Assembly: GCA_965279705.1 (NCBI GenBank)
Contig: OZ257257.1
Coordinates: 496,001-560,000 of the forward strand
Reading direction: 5' to 3'
DNA length: 64,000 nucleotides
Origin: Stagnimonas sp965279705
GTDB taxonomy: Bacteria > Pseudomonadota > Gammaproteobacteria > Nevskiales > Nevskiaceae
How positions within the stretch are numbered: the stretch's first letter is position 1; each line of letters begins with the position of its first letter. The translations under genes and the position numbers were made by a program. A model generated the notes under the pieces. That model ran no database searches. It was given only the letters and a program-made list of their open reading frames with translations, and was not told where the DNA came from. Shown in pieces: positions 49,819 through 58,645 of the stretch.

Positions 49819-52455
49819 ATGAACGAGCAGTACAACCCCACCGAGATCGAACGCGCGGCGCAGGCGTATTGGCAGCAGCACGATAGCTTCACCGCCAAGG
49901 AAGACACGCGCGAAAAGTTCTATTGCCTGTCGATGTTCCCGTACCCCTCTGGTCGCTTGCACATGGGGCATGTGCGCAACTACACGATCAGCGACGTGAT
50001 TGCGCGCTACCAGCGCATGCTGGGCAAGAACGTGTTGCATCCGATGGGCTTCGATGCCTTTGGCTTGCCGGCCGAGAACGCCGCCATCAAAAGTGGCGTG
50101 CCGCCTGCGGAGTGGACCTATTCCAACATGGCCTACATGAAGCGCCAGCTCTCGCAGCTGGGCTTTGCTTTCGACTGGTCGCGCGAGCTGGCCACCTGCC
50201 GCCCCGAGTACTACCGCTGGGAGCAATGGCTGTTCGTGCAGCTGCTCAAGAAGGGGCTGGTTTACCGCAAGAACTCCATCGTCAACTGGGACCCAGTAGA
50301 CAACACTGTGCTCGCCAACGAGCAGGTGATTGATGGCCGCGGCTGGCGCAGCGGGGCCTTGGTGGAGCAGCGCGAAATCCCGCAGTGGTTCTTGAAGATC
50401 ACCGACTACGCCGACCAACTGCACGACGACCTCGCGACACTCGATGGTTGGCCGGATGCGGTGAAGACCATGCAGGCCAACTGGATTGGCCGCAGCGAAG
50501 GCGTCGAGATCGATTTCGCACTCGCCGATGGTTCGGGCGATAAGCTGACCGTCTACACGACGCGGCCTGATACGGTGTTCGGGGTTAGCTTCATCAGCGT
50601 CGCTGCACAGCATCCACTGGCCCTCGCTGCTGCGGCGCGTGATGCCAAGGTCGCAGCCTTTGTTGAAGAAGCCAAGCAGTCCGGTGTGGCCGAGGCCATG
50701 CTGGCGACGCAGGAGAAAAAAGGCGTCGCGCTTGGCATCGACGCGATTCACCCACTCACGGGCGAACGCGTGCCGGTGTGGGCCGCCAATTTTGTGCTGA
50801 TGGGCTATGGCACCGGCGCGGTGATGGCTGTGCCTGCGCATGATCAGAGAGATCATGAATTCGCAAATGCCTTCAATCTCCCGGTCAAGCAGGTGCTTGA
50901 GCGAACCTTAGTATTTACAGCCGAAGGACGTAGCCACTTTCCACGAGATAACTACGAAAGCTATTACTTCGACGAAAAAAACTGGAAAGACTGGTATTCA
51001 TCTAAGTCTGCTGATGAGGTTCTAATAATAAATTCCGATGAGTTCAACGGACTGAGTTCGTCGGAAGCCTTTGAAAAAATTGCCAGCCTTCTGGAAGCCA
51101 AAAACCAAGGACGCCGCCACAAGAACTTCCGCCTGCGCGACTGGGGTGTTTCCCGCCAGCGTTATTGGGGCTGCCCGATTCCCATCGTCTATTGCAAGGA
51201 TTGCGGCGCGGTGCCTGTGCCGGAAGATCAATTGCCGGTGGTGCTGCCTGAGCATTTGAAGCCCGATGGCGCAGCGAGCCCGCTGACCAAGGAGCCTGCC
51301 TTTTACGAATGCGCCTGCCCCACCTGCGGCAAGCCGGCGCGACGCGAGACGGACACCTTCGATACCTTCTTCGAGTCGAGTTGGTACTACGCGCGTTTTG
51401 CCTGCGCCGATCAGAACAACGCCATGCTCGACGAGCGCGCCAAGTACTGGCTACCGGTCGATCAATACGTGGGCGGCATCGAGCACGCCGTGCTGCATCT
51501 TCTTTACGCGCGCTTCTTCCACAAGCTGATGCGCGATGTCGGCTTGCCGGTGGCGGGCGATGAGCCGTTCAAGCGCCTGCTCTGTCAGGGCATGGTGGTG
51601 GCGGGCACGTTCTATCGCGAGCATGCGAACGGCAAGAAAGACTGGATCAATCCCGCCGATGTCGATGTGACTGCGGATGGTGCCGTGCTGCGCGCCGATG
51701 GCGAGCCCGTGCAGATCGGCGGCCGCGAGAAGATGTCGAAGTCGAAGAACAATGGCGTCGATCCCGAGACCATCATCAACAGTCACGGTGCCGATGCAGT
51801 GCGCCTGTTCATGATGTTCACCGCGCCGCCGGATCAGTCGCTGGAGTGGAACGAGGCGGGCATTGATGGCGCGGCGCGTTTCCTCAAGCGCTTGTGGCGC
51901 ATGGTGAGTGAGCACACCGGCGCAGGTGCAGCGCCGACGCTCTATGCTTCAGCGCTCAGCGCTGCGCAGAAAGACCTGCGCCGCAAAACCCACCAGACCA
52001 TCGCCAAGTTCGGCGACGACGTCGGTCGCCGCTTGCAGTTCAACACCGCGATTGCAGCGGCGATGGAACTGGTCAACGCGCTGCAAAAGTTTGATGGTGT
52101 TGCCGAGCAAGATCGCGCCGTGCGGCACGAAGCACTGAGTGCGCTCGTCGCCTGTCTGGCTCCCATCACGCCGCACATCTCGCATGTCTTATGGTCGGCG
52201 CTGGGTGGGCAGGGGGCTGTGATTGATGCGCGCTGGCCTGTGGCCGACGCCGCGGCGCTGGTGAGCGATGCCATCAAGCTGGTCGTGCAGATCAACGGCA
52301 AGCTGCGGGGGCAAATCGAAGTGCCGGTGGGCACGTCCAACGACGTGATTCTGGCAACCGCCAAATCAGACGAGAATGTCGCCCGGTTCATTGCCGGTGC
52401 GGCGATCAAGAAAGAGATCGTGGTGGCCGGCAAACTCGTCAACTTCGTGATCTGA
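49819..52455 (+). CDS. leuS: Leucyl-tRNA synthetase
   Basis: 878 aa. Class I synthetase: FPYPSGRLHMGHVRNYTISD (HIGH motif, about residue 50), the CP1 editing domain with GTGAVMAVPAHDQRDHEF, and FRLRDWGVSRQRYWG. The Cys-zinc region and KMSKSKNNGVDPE (about residue 638) follow, then the anticodon-binding and C-terminal domains. A stretch at 50840-51112 (residues about 341-431) is AT-rich with codons such as AGA, CTA and ATA that the gene otherwise avoids. It also seems to hold about 20 residues more than other proteobacterial enzymes I recall. The frame stays open through it. Confidence 0.96.
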   Translation: MNEQYNPTEIERAAQAYWQQHDSFTAKEDTREKFYCLSMFPYPSGRLHMGHVRNYTISDVIARYQRMLGKNVLHPMGFDAFGLPAENAAIKSGVPPAEWTYSNMAYMKRQLSQLGFAFDWSRELATCRPEYYRWEQWLFVQLLKKGLVYRKNSIVNWDPVDNTVLANEQVIDGRGWRSGALVEQREIPQWFLKITDYADQLHDDLATLDGWPDAVKTMQANWIGRSEGVEIDFALADGSGDKLTVYTTRPDTVFGVSFISVAAQHPLALAAAARDAKVAAFVEEAKQSGVAEAMLATQEKKGVALGIDAIHPLTGERVPVWAANFVLMGYGTGAVMAVPAHDQRDHEFANAFNLPVKQVLERTLVFTAEGRSHFPRDNYESYYFDEKNWKDWYSSKSADEVLIINSDEFNGLSSSEAFEKIASLLEAKNQGRRHKNFRLRDWGVSRQRYWGCPIPIVYCKDCGAVPVPEDQLPVVLPEHLKPDGAASPLTKEPAFYECACPTCGKPARRETDTFDTFFESSWYYARFACADQNNAMLDERAKYWLPVDQYVGGIEHAVLHLLYARFFHKLMRDVGLPVAGDEPFKRLLCQGMVVAGTFYREHANGKKDWINPADVDVTADGAVLRADGEPVQIGGREKMSKSKNNGVDPETIINSHGADAVRLFMMFTAPPDQSLEWNEAGIDGAARFLKRLWRMVSEHTGAGAAPTLYASALSAAQKDLRRKTHQTIAKFGDDVGRRLQFNTAIAAAMELVNALQKFDGVAEQDRAVRHEALSALVACLAPITPHISHVLWSALGGQGAVIDARWPVADAAALVSDAIKLVVQINGKLRGQIEVPVGTSNDVILATAKSDENVARFIAGAAIKKEIVVAGKLVNFVI

Positions 52456-52457
52456 CC

Positions 52458-52997
52458 ATGCGCTTCCTGCTGCCGATATTCCTGGTTTCTGCACTTGCCG
52501 CTTGCGGCTTCAAGCTCGTGGGTTCGGGCGGCTGGCCGCCGCAGCTGTCGCGGGTGTATGTCGACATGGCGTTGGCGTATCAGGTGGCAGAGCCACCCAT
52601 CGAGATCGCGCTGCGCAACAAGCTGGTGCGGCGTGGCGCGCAGATCGTGGCGAAGCCCGAGCGCTCGGATACGCAAATCCGCCTCTCCAATCTCGATGAG
52701 CGCCGCGAAACACTCTCCATCGGTGCAGATGGCAAGGCGCTGGAATATCGGCTGGTGATCGGCGTGCGTTATGAGCTGTTACAGGACGGCAAGGCGCTGC
52801 TGCCCGCAGATACCGTATCGGTGTCGCGCGACTACAGTTTTCAGCTCGACCAGATTTTGCAGAAGGAGCTGGAAGAAGAGCAGTTACGCGAATACATCCA
52901 GAACGAACTGGCGGAACTCGTGTTGCTGCGCATCACCACCGGCCTGGCCGCATTGCCCACGGGCGAGCCCGTCGCGCAGATCGTGCCCACACCCTAA
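52458..52997 (+). CDS. lptE: LPS assembly lipoprotein LptE
   Basis: 179 aa. A signal peptide ends in the lipobox LAACGF, giving an outer-membrane lipoprotein. The start CGFKLVGSGGWPPQLSRVYVD and the later EEEQLREYIQNELAELVLLRITT match LptE, the plug and partner of LptD in LPS export. The place after leuS (2 nt gap) is usual. holA, which often follows lptE, is absent; a convergent gene comes next and the two stop codons overlap. Confidence 0.9.
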   Translation: MRFLLPIFLVSALAACGFKLVGSGGWPPQLSRVYVDMALAYQVAEPPIEIALRNKLVRRGAQIVAKPERSDTQIRLSNLDERRETLSIGADGKALEYRLVIGVRYELLQDGKALLPADTVSVSRDYSFQLDQILQKELEEEQLREYIQNELAELVLLRITTGLAALPTGEPVAQIVPTP

Positions 52998-54208
52998 TCG
53001 GGCAAAGCTTGCGCAAGCAGGCTGACGGGATGCAGCACTGGCACGCGAAGCCCACGCCCGCGCAAACCCGCCAAGAAGTGTAGTGAGCAGCCGATGTTGG
53101 CCGAGACGATGACATCGACCGCTGCTGCGGCATCGAGCTTGGGTTGCAGCAGCGCTGCGGCTTGCACCGGTTGCGTGATGAAGGCCGTGCCCGCTGCGCC
53201 ACAGCAACCGCTTTCGGGCGCCAGGTCGATCAAGGTGACGCCCGGCAGGCGTGCCAGCAATCGCCGGACGGCGTCCTTTGCGCCGAAGACATTGCTCTGC
53301 GTGCAGGCGGTGTGGATGCCGACGCGCAGGGGCCGCGGCTGCCATTGAGGTGGCTGTGCATCGAGCGCTTCTGCAAGTGCGGTGCAGAGGTCGCGCACCT
53401 TGGGTGCCAAGGCGGGTGCGCCGTCTTGCGCGGTGCGTCCTAAATCTCGCAAGGCGGCACCACAGCCCGTTGCCAATGGCAGCACGGCGTCATAGCGGGC
53501 GAAGGTCTGAGCATTCCGTATTGCGCGGCTTGCCGCAGTATGGGCCAGGCCGCTGTGCTGGTGCAGTGCGCCGCAACAACCCTGGTCGCGCGGGATGGAC
53601 GCCTCGACACCAGCGGCGCGAAACAGACGGACGGTATCGTGCAACACCTCGCGCTCGGCAATATCGCCGACACAGCCGGTGAACAGTGCAACCGTGCCGT
53701 TTACAGGCGCAGGCACGGCCCCGAGTCTGCGCACGATGGGTCGATAGTTGAGCAGTCGGCGCAAGCCTCGTGATTCCTGCTTGCCACGCGGGTGAAACGG
53801 GCGGCTGACGCGATCCGGCAAGGCGCTCAGCAGCCACAGGCCGAAGCGCACCAGCATCCGTAGAAAGGGCGACTCCAAAACCACGCCCAAGGTGCGCGTC
53901 AGTCGCGTGCGCTGTGGCGTTGCCAACGCAGTGCGCGTGGCATCCAGGATGCGTCCATACGGCACCTTGGCGGGGCATACGGACTCGCAAGCCCGGCAGG
54001 AAAGACAGCCATCCAGATGGCCCGCAAGCACCGGGCTCGCCGCCAGCGAGCCGCCCAGCAGACCCTGCGCCAGCGCAATGCGGCCACGCGGCCCTTCGGC
54101 CTCGTGCGGGGTGAGGCGGTACGTCGGGCAATGCGGCAGACACAGGCCACATTTGACGCAGAGATCGGCATCGGCCAGCGCGGCAGAAAGGGGGGCAGTC
54201 ATATCCAT
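52994..54208 (-). CDS. GlcF-like iron-sulfur protein with two CCG domains
   Basis: 404 aa. Two [4Fe-4S] sites, CVKCGLCLPHC (residues 17-27) and CLSCRACESVCP, are followed by two cysteine-rich CCG domains (DQGCCGALHQHSG and ESGCCGAAGTAF). The layout is that of the glycolate oxidase Fe-S subunit GlcF and other quinone-linked 2-hydroxyacid dehydrogenases. No GlcD or GlcE flavoprotein gene is adjacent, so the partner and substrate are open. The start may be the Met at 54208 or the one at 54202; neither has a strong ribosome site. Confidence 0.82.
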   Translation of the reverse strand: MDMTAPLSAALADADLCVKCGLCLPHCPTYRLTPHEAEGPRGRIALAQGLLGGSLAASPVLAGHLDGCLSCRACESVCPAKVPYGRILDATRTALATPQRTRLTRTLGVVLESPFLRMLVRFGLWLLSALPDRVSRPFHPRGKQESRGLRRLLNYRPIVRRLGAVPAPVNGTVALFTGCVGDIAEREVLHDTVRLFRAAGVEASIPRDQGCCGALHQHSGLAHTAASRAIRNAQTFARYDAVLPLATGCGAALRDLGRTAQDGAPALAPKVRDLCTALAEALDAQPPQWQPRPLRVGIHTACTQSNVFGAKDAVRRLLARLPGVTLIDLAPESGCCGAAGTAFITQPVQAAALLQPKLDAAAAVDVIVSANIGCSLHFLAGLRGRGLRVPVLHPVSLLAQALPD

Positions 54209-54282
54209 AGAGTACCGCTGACCCGCAGGGATGAATGTGGTCGAATATGCGCCCTGATTACCGATTTTCACTGGAGCCCGTT

Positions 54283-55002
54283 TTGAACTTCAAACCCCTT
54301 GCCCTTGTTGCCCTGCTCGCCACCAGCGCCGTCCACGCCGAAGACGGCTGGTTGGGCGAGGCGTCGCTGGGCTTCTTGAACACCACGGGCAACACCAGTG
54401 CACGCACCCTCAATGCCAAGGGCACCGTCGGTTACAAACTGGGGCCTTGGGCCCATGTGGCACGTGCCGCCGCGCTGACGGCGCAGAAAGACAAGGTGAC
54501 CACCGACGAGCGCTACAACCTGGGTTACAAGGCCACGTACGATTTTACCGAGTTCGACTATGCGTTTGGCTCGATCGACTACGACAACGATCGCTTCGCC
54601 GGCATCATCGAGCGTCGCACCGAGGCCGTTGGCTATGGTCGCCGCCTGCTGACCCTGCCCAAGCACACGCTCGATGTCGAACTCGGCGTCGGTGCCACTC
54701 AACAGAAGCTGGCGACCACCGAAGAGCGTCAGGGTGCGTTTGTCGGTTTGCTCAACGCCAAGTATCAATGGCTCATCAGCGACACCAGCTCGTTTACGCA
54801 GACGCTGAAAGTGGAGGAGTCGAAAGACAACACCTTCATCAACCCGGTGTCGGCCTTGAAGCTGGTGATTGCCGGCCGCTTGTTCACCACCATTGCCTAC
54901 GAAATCCGCACCAACACGCAAGTGCCTGCGGGCACACTCAAGACCGATACGCTCACCTCCATCAACCTCGGCTATTCATTCGGCCAAAAGACCAATCCCT
55001 GA
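54283..55002 (+). CDS. DUF481 (YdiY-like) outer-membrane beta-barrel protein
   Basis: 239 aa from a TTG at 54283, chosen because GGAG lies 6 nt upstream and the product then begins with a clean signal peptide (MNFKPLALVALLATSAVHA). An ATG at 54247 would add 12 residues. The mature part is a run of amphipathic strands with alternating polarity (GWLGEASLGFLNTTGNTSAR at the start, LTSINLGYSFGQ at the end), as in DUF481 salt-induced barrels. Function is unknown. Its stop shares a base with the ferredoxin start (TGATG). Confidence 0.8.
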   Translation: MNFKPLALVALLATSAVHAEDGWLGEASLGFLNTTGNTSARTLNAKGTVGYKLGPWAHVARAAALTAQKDKVTTDERYNLGYKATYDFTEFDYAFGSIDYDNDRFAGIIERRTEAVGYGRRLLTLPKHTLDVELGVGATQQKLATTEERQGAFVGLLNAKYQWLISDTSSFTQTLKVEESKDNTFINPVSALKLVIAGRLFTTIAYEIRTNTQVPAGTLKTDTLTSINLGYSFGQKTNP

Positions 55003-55343
55003 TGACCAAAGCGCCCGCCAAACCTGAAGCCGCACCGTACTTTGCGCGCCACCTGTTTTTTTGCTGCAACCAGCGCGATGACGACAGTCGCGAGAGCTGC
55101 GAAAACCACGGTGCGACCGAGCTGCGTGATTACTGCAAGAAGCGCGTGAAGAAACTCGGCCTCGCCGGCACCGGCAAGGTGCGCGTCAACATGGCGGGCT
55201 GCCTGGACCGCTGCGAGCTGGGGCCGGTGGCGGTGGTCTATCCCGAGGGGGTCTGGTACCGCTACGAAAACAAGGCGGACATCGACGAGATCGTCGACCA
55301 GCATCTGGTCAATGGCACCCCGGTGACGCGCCTGCTGATCTAG
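55002..55343 (+). CDS. Thioredoxin-like [2Fe-2S] ferredoxin
   Basis: 113 aa. FFCCNQRDDDSRESC followed by GCLDRCELGPVAVVYPEGVWY is the pattern of (2Fe-2S) thioredoxin-fold ferredoxins, with likely ligands among Cys21/22, Cys33, Cys67 and Cys71. It would carry electrons in the cytoplasm. It is translationally coupled to the outer-membrane protein gene, a pairing with no obvious functional link. The stop lies 3 nt from that of the convergent transglycosylase gene. Confidence 0.87.
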   Translation: MTKAPAKPEAAPYFARHLFFCCNQRDDDSRESCENHGATELRDYCKKRVKKLGLAGTGKVRVNMAGCLDRCELGPVAVVYPEGVWYRYENKADIDEIVDQHLVNGTPVTRLLI

Positions 55344-55346
55344 CAG

Positions 55347-57017
55347 TTACTGCGAGGATTGCGCCATGCCGCCACCATAGTCGGGCGGATAAATCTCGAC
55401 CTTGGGCGGCAGTGGCAGGGTTTCGTCCAGCTGCAAACGGCGCTCGCCAGAGCTGGCTGGCGTGGGCTGAACCTTTTCGAGGCTACGCAACGTCTCATCG
55501 GTTTCAAGCCGCGGCAGCTTGTCGGGCTCGATGGCCTCGGGCAGCGGCAGGTCTTTGTCACGCTGTGCCATGCGCAGCTGAGGGTCCAGCCGCAGGGGTG
55601 GTGGCGGCAGGGTGCGCACGCCGGAGCTGAGCATGGTGATGATGTCCAGATAAGCGCGCACGTTGGACACAAAATCCACTGCCTCACGCCCGCGCGCAAA
55701 ACCGTACTTGGCCTTATTGGCCCAGCGCGGACGCGACAGCAGCGGATAGGTGTCGCGCACATCCACCCAATGCAGGTTGTCGCCGCCGCGCTCGGTGGTG
55801 AGCTGGCGCGCGTCCAGCAAGTGGCCCAGCCCCTGGTTGTAGGCCGCCAGGGCCATCCAGGTGCGATCAGGCTCCAGCACTTCGGGCGGTATTTTTTCGA
55901 GCAGGTCGGCCAGTACCCGCGCCCCGCCTTCGATGCTTTGCGCCGGGTCTTCGCGGTTCGACACCTTGTAGCGCAGGGCGGTGTCGTTGGTGAGCATCAT
56001 GATGCCGCGCACGCCGGTATAGCTGAGCGCGGAGGGGTTCCAGTGCGACTCCTGATAGCCGATTGCCGCCAGCAAGCGCCAGTCGATGCGATGACGCTCG
56101 CCCGAGGCATTGAACATGGACCGATAACGCGGCAGGCGCGACAGCATGTAATTGGCTACCTGCACGGCGCTGAAATAATCCAGCTCTTCCACGTGGCCGT
56201 AGTAGCGGTCGTGCAGCCGCGCCAGCTCCTTGCCGTTGATGCGCGCCAGATAGGCTTCGGCGGCATCGAACAGGCTGCGGTCTTCACCACCTTTGAATGC
56301 GAGCACTACATCTTCTGGTTCGCCAACGTCGAATGCGGTGCGAATCTGCGGGTAATAGCGCTCGTTGATGGCGATGAGCGAAGAGCTGGCAATGGTGTAG
56401 TCCAACTCGCCGCTGGCGACTTGAAACAACAGGTCTTCGGCATCGTAGGCGTTGGTCGTCTCGGCCTTCAGGCCGGGGGCGACGCTGCTCAGCATGGTCA
56501 TGCGCGAGGCGTGCCCCGCGCCCTCGCTGACCAGCAAGCGGCCGCTGAGATCGGCAGGGGTCTTGGGCCGCACATTGCCCATGCGAAACACCAGGCGCGG
56601 TGCCGAGCGATCCACTGCGCGCGAAAATCGCAGCTGATCCCGCTGCGCGATGTTGGCGGAGAGTGCCGCTGCGGCCAGGTGTGCACGGCCTTCGATCACT
56701 GCCTGTACGGCATCGGCCGGCGTGGGCACAAACAGTACTTCGGCCGTGGCGCCCACGCTGGCCGCAATCCCTTGTGCCAGCTCGCATTCGTAGCCCACTA
56801 ATCCGCTCGGGCCGGTGTAGCAAGTGGTGCGCCCATACACCGACGCGACCTTCAGCACGCCTGACTGCTGCACGGATTCAAGCCCTGTCTGCGGTAGTTT
56901 GCCGGGGCGGCAGGCGCCGAGCGCACAAGCAACGGTCACCACCAGTACGGTAGCCACAGTCAACGATGGAAGACGGCGCGCTGAGTGCCTTGAAGACAGG
57001 ATGGTGGCGACAGTCAT
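55347..57017 (-). CDS. Membrane-bound lytic murein transglycosylase F-like lipoprotein
   Basis: 556 aa. A lipobox (LGAC, Cys36) follows a hydrophobic N-terminus. A periplasmic binding-protein type 3 domain comes next (VLKVASVYG..., GLVGYECELAQGIAASVG, ELDYTIASSSLIAIN), then a GH23 SLT domain with the catalytic Glu in IGYQESHWNPSALSYTGVRGIMML (about residue 323) and WMALAAYNQGLGHLLDA. This is MltF architecture. A Pro-rich tail of about 90 residues is longer than in E. coli. It would cleave glycan strands from the outer membrane side. An upstream start at 57050 would weaken the signal peptide. Confidence 0.87.
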   Translation of the reverse strand: MTVATILSSRHSARRLPSLTVATVLVVTVACALGACRPGKLPQTGLESVQQSGVLKVASVYGRTTCYTGPSGLVGYECELAQGIAASVGATAEVLFVPTPADAVQAVIEGRAHLAAAALSANIAQRDQLRFSRAVDRSAPRLVFRMGNVRPKTPADLSGRLLVSEGAGHASRMTMLSSVAPGLKAETTNAYDAEDLLFQVASGELDYTIASSSLIAINERYYPQIRTAFDVGEPEDVVLAFKGGEDRSLFDAAEAYLARINGKELARLHDRYYGHVEELDYFSAVQVANYMLSRLPRYRSMFNASGERHRIDWRLLAAIGYQESHWNPSALSYTGVRGIMMLTNDTALRYKVSNREDPAQSIEGGARVLADLLEKIPPEVLEPDRTWMALAAYNQGLGHLLDARQLTTERGGDNLHWVDVRDTYPLLSRPRWANKAKYGFARGREAVDFVSNVRAYLDIITMLSSGVRTLPPPPLRLDPQLRMAQRDKDLPLPEAIEPDKLPRLETDETLRSLEKVQPTPASSGERRLQLDETLPLPPKVEIYPPDYGGGMAQSSQ

Positions 57018-57122
57018 CGCAGTGATGGCTCTATCCCCTCCGGCGGCCAATTGACGAATGGAACGCTAGCACAACCACTTGCTGCACTTTACAGCCGCAG
57101 ATTGCATTAAAATCCGCACAAT

Positions 57123-57214
57123 GGACGGGTGCCAGAGCGGTTGAACGGCGCTGACTCGAAATCAGATGGTGGGTTTATACCTGCACGGGGGTTCGAATCC
57201 CTCCTCGTCCGCCA
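57123..57214 (+). tRNA. tRNA-Ser (CGA)
   Basis: A 92 nt class II tRNA with encoded CCA. The acceptor stem GGACGGG (57123-57129) pairs with CTCGTCC before the G discriminator and CCA. The anticodon loop CTCGAAA gives CGA at 57157-57159, reading UCG serine codons. A long variable arm lies before GGTTCGAATCC. TAAAAT at 57108-57113 is a likely -10. A terminator follows at 57254. Confidence 0.96.
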
Positions 57215-57253
57215 AGCAGTCTGTATGTCTCCGCTACCTCGGGGAGATACAGC

Positions 57254-57279
57254 GAAAAGCCCGCCAATGCGGGCTTTTT
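57254..57279 (+). terminator. Terminator after tRNA-Ser
   Basis: AGCCCGC (57258-57264), loop CAAT and GCGGGCT (57269-57275) form a 7 bp stem, extended by flanking A-T pairs and ending in five T. It closes the tRNA transcript 40 nt past the CCA. Confidence 0.9.
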
Positions 57280-57295
57280 CGTTTCCATCCTTGCA

Positions 57296-57324
57296 TGTAG
57301 AGAGGTTTTCCAAGCTTCTCTACA
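57296..57324. promoter_or_regulatory. Inverted repeat before the LRR-kinase gene
   Basis: TGTAGAGA (57296-57303) and TCTCTACA (57317-57324) are perfect inverted copies around 13 nt, 36 nt before the kinase ATG. It may be an operator or an mRNA hairpin covering the leader. No T run follows, and the tRNA terminator is separate. Confidence 0.45.
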
Positions 57325-57359
57325 TATCGCTGTTAAACGACCAAACAGTGATTGCCACA

Positions 57360-58610
57360 ATGACCGCAGCCGTCCAAACCCTTACCCGGCTGCGGGCCGG
57401 TGAATTGCAGGGCAGCACACACCTTGACCTTCGCAACTGCGGTCTTGAGGCGTTGCCCGCCGAGGTCATGACACTCGCCGACACGCTCGAAGTGCTCGAT
57501 CTGTCTGGCAACGCGCTGTCGACGCTGCCCGAAGATTTGTCGAACCTGAAAAAGCTGCACACGCTGTTTGCTTCCGGTAACCGCTTGACGTCGCTGCCTG
57601 TGGTCTTGGGTCGGCTGCCGCATCTCGATACGCTGGGGCTCAAGGCCAACCAGATCGCCGATGTGCCGGCCTCGGCATTGGCACCGACGCTACGCTGGCT
57701 GATCTTGACCGACAACCGCGTCACATCCTTGCCGCGCTCGTTGACGGACTGCACGCGGCTGCAGAAGCTGATGTTGGCCGGCAACCGCCTTAGCCAGTTG
57801 CCGCGGGGCATGGGCCGTCTGCAGCGGCTGGAGCTGCTGCGGTTGTCGGCAAACCGCTTCGAGCAGGCAGAAGACGCGCTGCCCGAAGAGCTGCTGGCGA
57901 TACCGCAACTTGCCTGGTTGGCGTATGCCGGCAACCCGTTCGGTGCCGGTCGCGAGCAGAGCGCGCTCGAGTTGGCCAACGCGAAGCCGATCCCATGGGC
58001 AGAACTGCTTCTTCAGCATCGGATGGGCGAGGGTGCGTCGGGTCAGATCCACGCCGCGTTGTGGCGGCCTGCTGGCGAGTCGGCGCAAGAGGTTGCACTG
58101 AAGCTGTTCAAGGGCGCTGTGACCAGCGACGGGCTGCCGCGGAGCGAAATGACCGCCACGCTGGTTGCTGGCAAGCACCCGCATCTTGTGGGAGTGCTCG
58201 GGGTAATGGAGGGGCACCCACATGGCACGGAGGGCCTCGTGATGCCCCGCCTTGCATCCGAATGGGCGCCGCTGGCAGGGCCTCCCAGCATGGCCAGCTG
58301 CACCCGTGACGTGTATAGCCCGGGCTTGTGGCTGACAGCTGCCCGAGTTGATGCCATTACACGCGCAGTTACTGATGTTCTCTGCCACCTGCACGATCGA
58401 GGGCTGATGCACGGCGACCTGTATGCCCACAACTTGCTGGTGGATGGGCAAGGGAACGCGCTGCTGAGCGATTTTGGCGCAGCGTCCTTTTTGCCCGTCA
58501 ACGACCGTCCGCGTCGCGAGGCGCTGCAGGTAATGGATCGACGCGCGCTGCAGATTCTGACCAACGAACTGTCGCAGCGAAGCGATGCCGGCAAACCTCA
58601 AAGAGCCTGA
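57360..58610 (+). CDS. Leucine-rich repeat / protein kinase fusion
   Basis: 416 aa. Residues 18-195 hold about seven LRR units (HLDLRNCGLEALP, VLDLSGNALSTLP, TLFASGNRLTSLP, TLGLKANQIADVP, WLILTDNRVTSLP, KLMLAGNRLSQLP, LLRLSANRF). A eukaryote-like kinase domain follows: glycine loop GEGASG (223-228), VALKLF with Lys248, catalytic loop HGDLYAHN (Asp353, Asn358) and DFG (371-373). The HGD in place of HRD and the very short C-lobe set it apart from standard Hanks kinases. There is no membrane segment. Related LRR-kinases occur in Pseudomonas and other proteobacteria with unclear function. Confidence 0.88.
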   Translation: MTAAVQTLTRLRAGELQGSTHLDLRNCGLEALPAEVMTLADTLEVLDLSGNALSTLPEDLSNLKKLHTLFASGNRLTSLPVVLGRLPHLDTLGLKANQIADVPASALAPTLRWLILTDNRVTSLPRSLTDCTRLQKLMLAGNRLSQLPRGMGRLQRLELLRLSANRFEQAEDALPEELLAIPQLAWLAYAGNPFGAGREQSALELANAKPIPWAELLLQHRMGEGASGQIHAALWRPAGESAQEVALKLFKGAVTSDGLPRSEMTATLVAGKHPHLVGVLGVMEGHPHGTEGLVMPRLASEWAPLAGPPSMASCTRDVYSPGLWLTAARVDAITRAVTDVLCHLHDRGLMHGDLYAHNLLVDGQGNALLSDFGAASFLPVNDRPRREALQVMDRRALQILTNELSQRSDAGKPQRA

Positions 58611-58645
58611 TGCAGTAGCTCTCCATGCCGAGCCGGTATCGGTTC

